A program made the translations under genes and the position numbers. The notes under the pieces are model-generated. The model was not told the origin of the DNA and ran no database searches. It worked only from the letters and a program-made list of their open reading frames with translations. 64,000 nucleotides of DNA from an uncultured Clostridia bacterium (GTDB lineage Bacteria > Bacillota > Clostridia > Oscillospirales > Oscillospiraceae): NCBI GenBank assembly GCA_945876285.1, contig CAMCNO010000001.1, forward strand, positions 62,001 to 126,000, written 5' to 3'. Each line of letters begins with the position of its first letter. Position 1 is the first letter of the stretch. Shown here piece after piece: positions 61,252 to 64,000 of the stretch.

Positions 61252-62139
61252 ATGAGTGAAGGACGTATTCAAAAAGCCCTCAGCGGCTTCTATTATGTGG
61301 ATACCGGCACGGAGGTTCTGACCTGCCGTGCCCGCGGAAAATTCCGCAAAGACGGCGTCTCTCCTCTGGTGGGTGACAGTGTGGAAGTGCGCGAACTGGG
61401 GAATGGAGAGGGCTTCGTGGAAGCCATCCTTCCCCGGAAGAACGCATTTACCCGGCCTGCCGTAGCTAATATTGACCAGTTGGTGGTCATAGCTTCTGGT
61501 GCCATTCCAAAAACAGACCCATTTCTTATTGACCGTGTCGCGGCCATCGCGGCGCTGAAGGGCTGTGAGGTCATTATTCTGCTGAACAAGTGCGACCTGG
61601 ACAGCGCCGACAGCCTGCACCAGATTTACCGTGCCGCTGGATTCCAAACGCTCCGTGTCAGCGCGCAGACAGGGGAGGGGCTGGAGGAATTGATTCCTCT
61701 GATTTCCGGTAAGCTATCTGCCTTTACAGGCAATTCAGGCGTTGGAAAATCCAGCATTCTCAATGCATTAGACCCAGACTTTCATCTTCAGGTGGGGGAG
61801 GTCAGCGACGCACTGGGCCGCGGCCGCCACACGACCCGTCATGTGGAGCTGTTTCGTCTGTCCTGCGGTGCGGAGGTCGTAGATTCTCCTGGCTTTTCCT
61901 CCTTTGAGACAGACGAACTGAATCTGGAGCTGAAGCACCGCCTGCCGGAGACCTTCCGGGAATTTCAGCCGTATCTGGAGCACTGCCGCTTTGTCGGATG
62001 CAGCCACACCAAGGAAAAAGGCTGTGCCGTGTTGGAGGCTGTCCGACGTGGCGAGATACAGAAGAGCCGCCATACCAGCTATCTGCGGCTGTATGAGGAA
62101 TTGAAGCCTTTGAAAGACTGGCAGGAGCACAAGAAATGA
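61252..62139 (+). CDS. rsgA: ribosome small-subunit-dependent GTPase A
   Basis: A 295-residue circularly permuted GTPase in 30S subunit assembly. OB-fold N-terminal domain (GRIQKALSGFYYVDTG), G4 motif LLNKCDL, then G1 GNSGVGKSS and G3 DSPGF; the C-terminal zinc site lies in CRFVGCSHTKEKGC. The ATG at 61252 starts 1 nt after the prkC stop and has no clear ribosome-binding site, so translation is probably coupled. A strong terminator follows. Confidence 0.95.
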   Translation: MSEGRIQKALSGFYYVDTGTEVLTCRARGKFRKDGVSPLVGDSVEVRELGNGEGFVEAILPRKNAFTRPAVANIDQLVVIASGAIPKTDPFLIDRVAAIAALKGCEVIILLNKCDLDSADSLHQIYRAAGFQTLRVSAQTGEGLEELIPLISGKLSAFTGNSGVGKSSILNALDPDFHLQVGEVSDALGRGRHTTRHVELFRLSCGAEVVDSPGFSSFETDELNLELKHRLPETFREFQPYLEHCRFVGCSHTKEKGCAVLEAVRRGEIQKSRHTSYLRLYEELKPLKDWQEHKK

Positions 62140-62143
62140 TTCA

Positions 62144-62176
62144 ATCGCCGGACGCATTTGCGTCCGGCGATTTTTT
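62144..62176 (+). terminator. rho-independent terminator after rsgA
   Basis: 12-bp perfect stem (62144-62155 with 62160-62171), ATTT loop, six T at the end. It separates the housekeeping operon from the sporulation genes. Confidence 0.94.
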
Positions 62177-62229
62177 GAACCATGGACAAGACACGAGGAT
62201 ATACTGAAAGCAGAGAGGAGGCGTGGCGT

Positions 62230-62388
62230 ATGTTTCGTGGAGGAGACGGTGGCTGTAAAATACTGGGGATCTGTGCGGTGGCGCTTGGTGCCGGCATTCT
62301 GATTGCCGCCATCTTTCCCGTAGGAGCGCTGCTGTTTTTGGTAGCATTCCTGCTGATCGCGTGCGGCTGCGCCTGCTGCAGGCGTTAG
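62230..62388 (+). CDS. small Cys-rich two-helix membrane protein, 52 aa
   Basis: A 52-residue hydrophobic protein: MFRGGDGGCKILGICAVALG opens a first helix and ALLFLVAFLLIACGCACCRR is the second, ending in a Cys cluster and two Arg. AGGAGG is 7 nt before the ATG. No known family. TATACT at 62200-62205 could be its -10, with no good -35. It lies directly before spoVM, where Bacillus has rpe and thiN. Confidence 0.6.
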   Translation: MFRGGDGGCKILGICAVALGAGILIAAIFPVGALLFLVAFLLIACGCACCRR

Positions 62389-62401
62389 AAAGGAGCATTA
62401 T

Positions 62402-62476
62402 ATGAACATTGTGGTTTGGAAATCTCCGAAAGCATTGCGCGGGATCTTACAAAAATTATTCAGGATCAAGGCATAA
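62402..62476 (+). CDS. spoVM: stage V sporulation protein SpoVM
   Basis: A 24-residue peptide, MNIVVWKSPKALRGILQKLF plus RIKA, recognisable as SpoVM: the length, the amphipathic helix from residue 9 on and Pro9 in K-S-P-K agree with Bacillus SpoVM, where Pro9 is needed for sensing the convex forespore membrane. It anchors the SpoIVA coat base layer. AAAGGAG is 7 nt before the ATG. The position downstream of prkC-rsgA is as in Bacillus, which supports the call. Probably made in the mother cell. Confidence 0.88.
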   Translation: MNIVVWKSPKALRGILQKLFRIKA

Positions 62477-62533
62477 TCTTTCCCGGCGGTTCATAGGGTA
62501 GGACATGAACTGCCGGGAAAGGAAGGGGTTCTC

Positions 62534-64000
62534 ATGGAACTGGAACTGAAAAAAACGACCCTGGACAATTATGAGAGCAGCGGAGAGGTAACGCTGACCC
62601 AGGAGGAGACCACAGAAGTCATCGTGCCGGACTATTGTCCGGATATTGCACGCATCATTGCTGCTGATGGTAAGGTCTACATTCACAGCCGGGAGCTGCG
62701 GGACGGTAAAGCCGCTGTCGCCGGAACCGTGCGGGTCACGGTACTGTATACCCCGGATGGGGAGGGCGGCATTCGTACCTTGGAATTTGCCATGCCCTTC
62801 AATGCCGAAAGCGACAACCGTGCGCTGGCGGACTGCGTGTTTCTTGATGCAGACACCCACACGGAATTTCTGGAGTCCCGGATGCTGAATCCGCGGAAGG
62901 TATTTACCCACTGCAAGCTGGTGACCCGCCTGACGGGCTATCAGAAAGCACCTCTGTGCTTCTGCACGGATCTGGAGGCAGAGGACCGCCTCTGCGTGGA
63001 GAAACGCCAGGAGCAGCAGCGCGTGACCCTTTTAACACATATCGCTGAAAAGGATTTTACATTTACAGAGGAGATGAATCTTTCTCCCGGCCGGGAGGGA
63101 GCTGCCGAGCTTCTGAACAGCCAGGTTTCCAGCTCCGTGACGGAGAGTAAGATCGTCGGCAGCAAGCTGATCTTCAAAGGTGTATTTTCCGTTAGCCTGC
63201 TTTATCGGAGTGTGGACGGTAAATATTATACCACCGCCAGCGAACTGCCGTTCTCTCAAATCATGGAGGTGGAAGGCGCTGCGGAGGGCTGCATTCCCTC
63301 TCTGCGGCTGCAGATGACCGGGACCGACCTCCAGATAGACGGTGACGATGCGGAGGGCCGTCAAATCGCGGTGACGCTCTATTTACACGCCATCGCACTG
63401 CTGCGGGAGGAGCAGGAGATCACACTGCTCAATGACCTGTACTCCACATCCTATGAGACCACTTACGAAGCCGCACCGCTGAGCATCACCGGATTTTATG
63501 AGACCTTCACCCGCCGGCATACCGTCCGGGAGGTCCTGGAGATCGGCGTGGTAGCGGATTCCATTCTGTCTCTCTCCGCCTGCTGCGGTGCTGTGTCCGT
63601 CAGTCGGGAAGGGGAGACCACTGTCCTGCGGACAGAGGCCAATGTTCGGGCACTGTATTTGGATGAAGGCGGCGTACCCCTGGTTGCAGAGCGCAGTTTT
63701 GATATTACCAACCAGCTTGAGCTGCCGGAGGACTGCAAGGTCACTGCCAGCGCTGTCTGTTCCGAGGAGATTCAGGGCAGTCTGGGAGACCGGGGCATCG
63801 AGGTGCGCTTCCCGGTGGATTTCCGTGCGGAAGCGGTATCCCGGCTGAAAAGAGTCTGCATCAACAGCGCAAAGCTGGACACGGAGTCCACGAAAGAAAC
63901 CGCAGGAACGCCGTCTCTGGTTCTCCGGTGCCTGGGCAAGCAGGAGAGCGCTTGGGACCTGGCGAAGAAGTATAATACGACAATTGCCATGATCCTGGCA
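62534..64000 (+). CDS. sipL: SPOCS (DUF3794) and LysM domain protein, SipL-like (partial)
   Basis: 489 codons of a frame open to the end of the window. The N terminus MELELKKTTLDNYESSGEVT and three DUF3794/SPOCS repeats (about 1-130, 160-300, 320-440) lead to the beginning of a LysM domain at the right edge (LGKQESAWDLAKKYNTTIAM). This order is that of SipL of Clostridioides difficile, which binds SpoIVA and is required for coat assembly. It lies 57 nt after spoVM. GGAAGGGG precedes the ATG. The C-terminal end lies beyond the window. Confidence 0.85.
   Translation, partial: MELELKKTTLDNYESSGEVTLTQEETTEVIVPDYCPDIARIIAADGKVYIHSRELRDGKAAVAGTVRVTVLYTPDGEGGIRTLEFAMPFNAESDNRALADCVFLDADTHTEFLESRMLNPRKVFTHCKLVTRLTGYQKAPLCFCTDLEAEDRLCVEKRQEQQRVTLLTHIAEKDFTFTEEMNLSPGREGAAELLNSQVSSSVTESKIVGSKLIFKGVFSVSLLYRSVDGKYYTTASELPFSQIMEVEGAAEGCIPSLRLQMTGTDLQIDGDDAEGRQIAVTLYLHAIALLREEQEITLLNDLYSTSYETTYEAAPLSITGFYETFTRRHTVREVLEIGVVADSILSLSACCGAVSVSREGETTVLRTEANVRALYLDEGGVPLVAERSFDITNQLELPEDCKVTASAVCSEEIQGSLGDRGIEVRFPVDFRAEAVSRLKRVCINSAKLDTESTKETAGTPSLVLRCLGKQESAWDLAKKYNTTIAMILA

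Overview
The window is a dense, mostly plus-strand stretch of a GC-rich bacterial chromosome. Gene content and order point to an anaerobic, endospore-forming member of the Clostridia, most likely Oscillospiraceae (relatives of Oscillibacter, Flavonifractor, Lawsonibacter or Intestinimonas). Evidence for spores: sigG, ymxH, ytfJ (gerW), a dacF-type carboxypeptidase, a 24-codon spoVM and a SipL-like coat protein. Evidence for butyrate fermentation: a butyryl-CoA:acetate CoA-transferase. Evidence for Clostridia: a fused ispH-rpsA gene, the scpA-scpB-DUF2953-ytfJ-dac order and the yicC-remA-gmk-rpoZ-priA-def-fmt-rsmB-rlmN-stp-prkC-rsgA order. The genus assignment is inference. I saw no tRNA, rRNA, CRISPR array, insertion sequence or prophage.

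Layout. 1-1.8 kb: 3' part of a PcrA/UvrD helicase. 1.8-4.1 kb: minus-strand operon of a base-excision glycosylase, a HAD phosphatase and a transglutaminase-like protein, divergent from an EamA transporter. 5.2-10.8 kb: a TagA-like glycosyltransferase, tmk, mltG, a U32 tRNA-hydroxylation protein and an FAD oxidoreductase. 10.8-12.1 kb: small poorly known genes. 12.1-15.1 kb: alaS behind a complete T-box leader. 15.1-16.1 kb: three tiny genes including hinT. 16.3-17.6 kb: an exported SLH-domain protein. 17.8-22 kb: an XRE regulator with an unusual operator/hairpin, then comEC-holA-rnmV. 22-26.4 kb: a DUF6514 gene behind Spo0A-box-like sites, glnS, a thioesterase and a carbohydrate-binding lipoprotein. 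26.4-29.5 kb: sigG and ymxH (divergent), rpsB-tsf. 29.6-34.8 kb: an M50 protease, scpAB, ytfJ, dacF, rluB. 34.9-40.3 kb: an RpiR regulator, an HI0933-type flavoprotein, cmk, plsC, ispH-rpsA. 40.4-45.2 kb: the CoA-transferase behind a Rex-like site, CarD, ispDF and a selenium/sulfur-carrier plus cysteine desulfurase pair. 45.3-49.5 kb: cdaA-cdaR, rseC, DUF5685 and a DnaJ protein. 49.5-64 kb: the long housekeeping run ending in prkC-rsgA-spoVM-sipL.

Together these genes cover translation, tRNA and rRNA modification, chromosome segregation, cell-wall growth and its Ser/Thr kinase control, c-di-AMP signalling, isoprenoid synthesis and spore formation. I found no unmistakable new defence or mobile system. 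The strongest leads are regulatory: the AACCAAA operator plus RBS-masking hairpin in front of the comEC operon, an internal promoter and ribosome-binding site inside ispH-rpsA, a Rex-like box at the CoA-transferase, tandem 0A-like boxes at the DUF6514 gene, forespore-type promoters, and several very small proteins including SpoVM.
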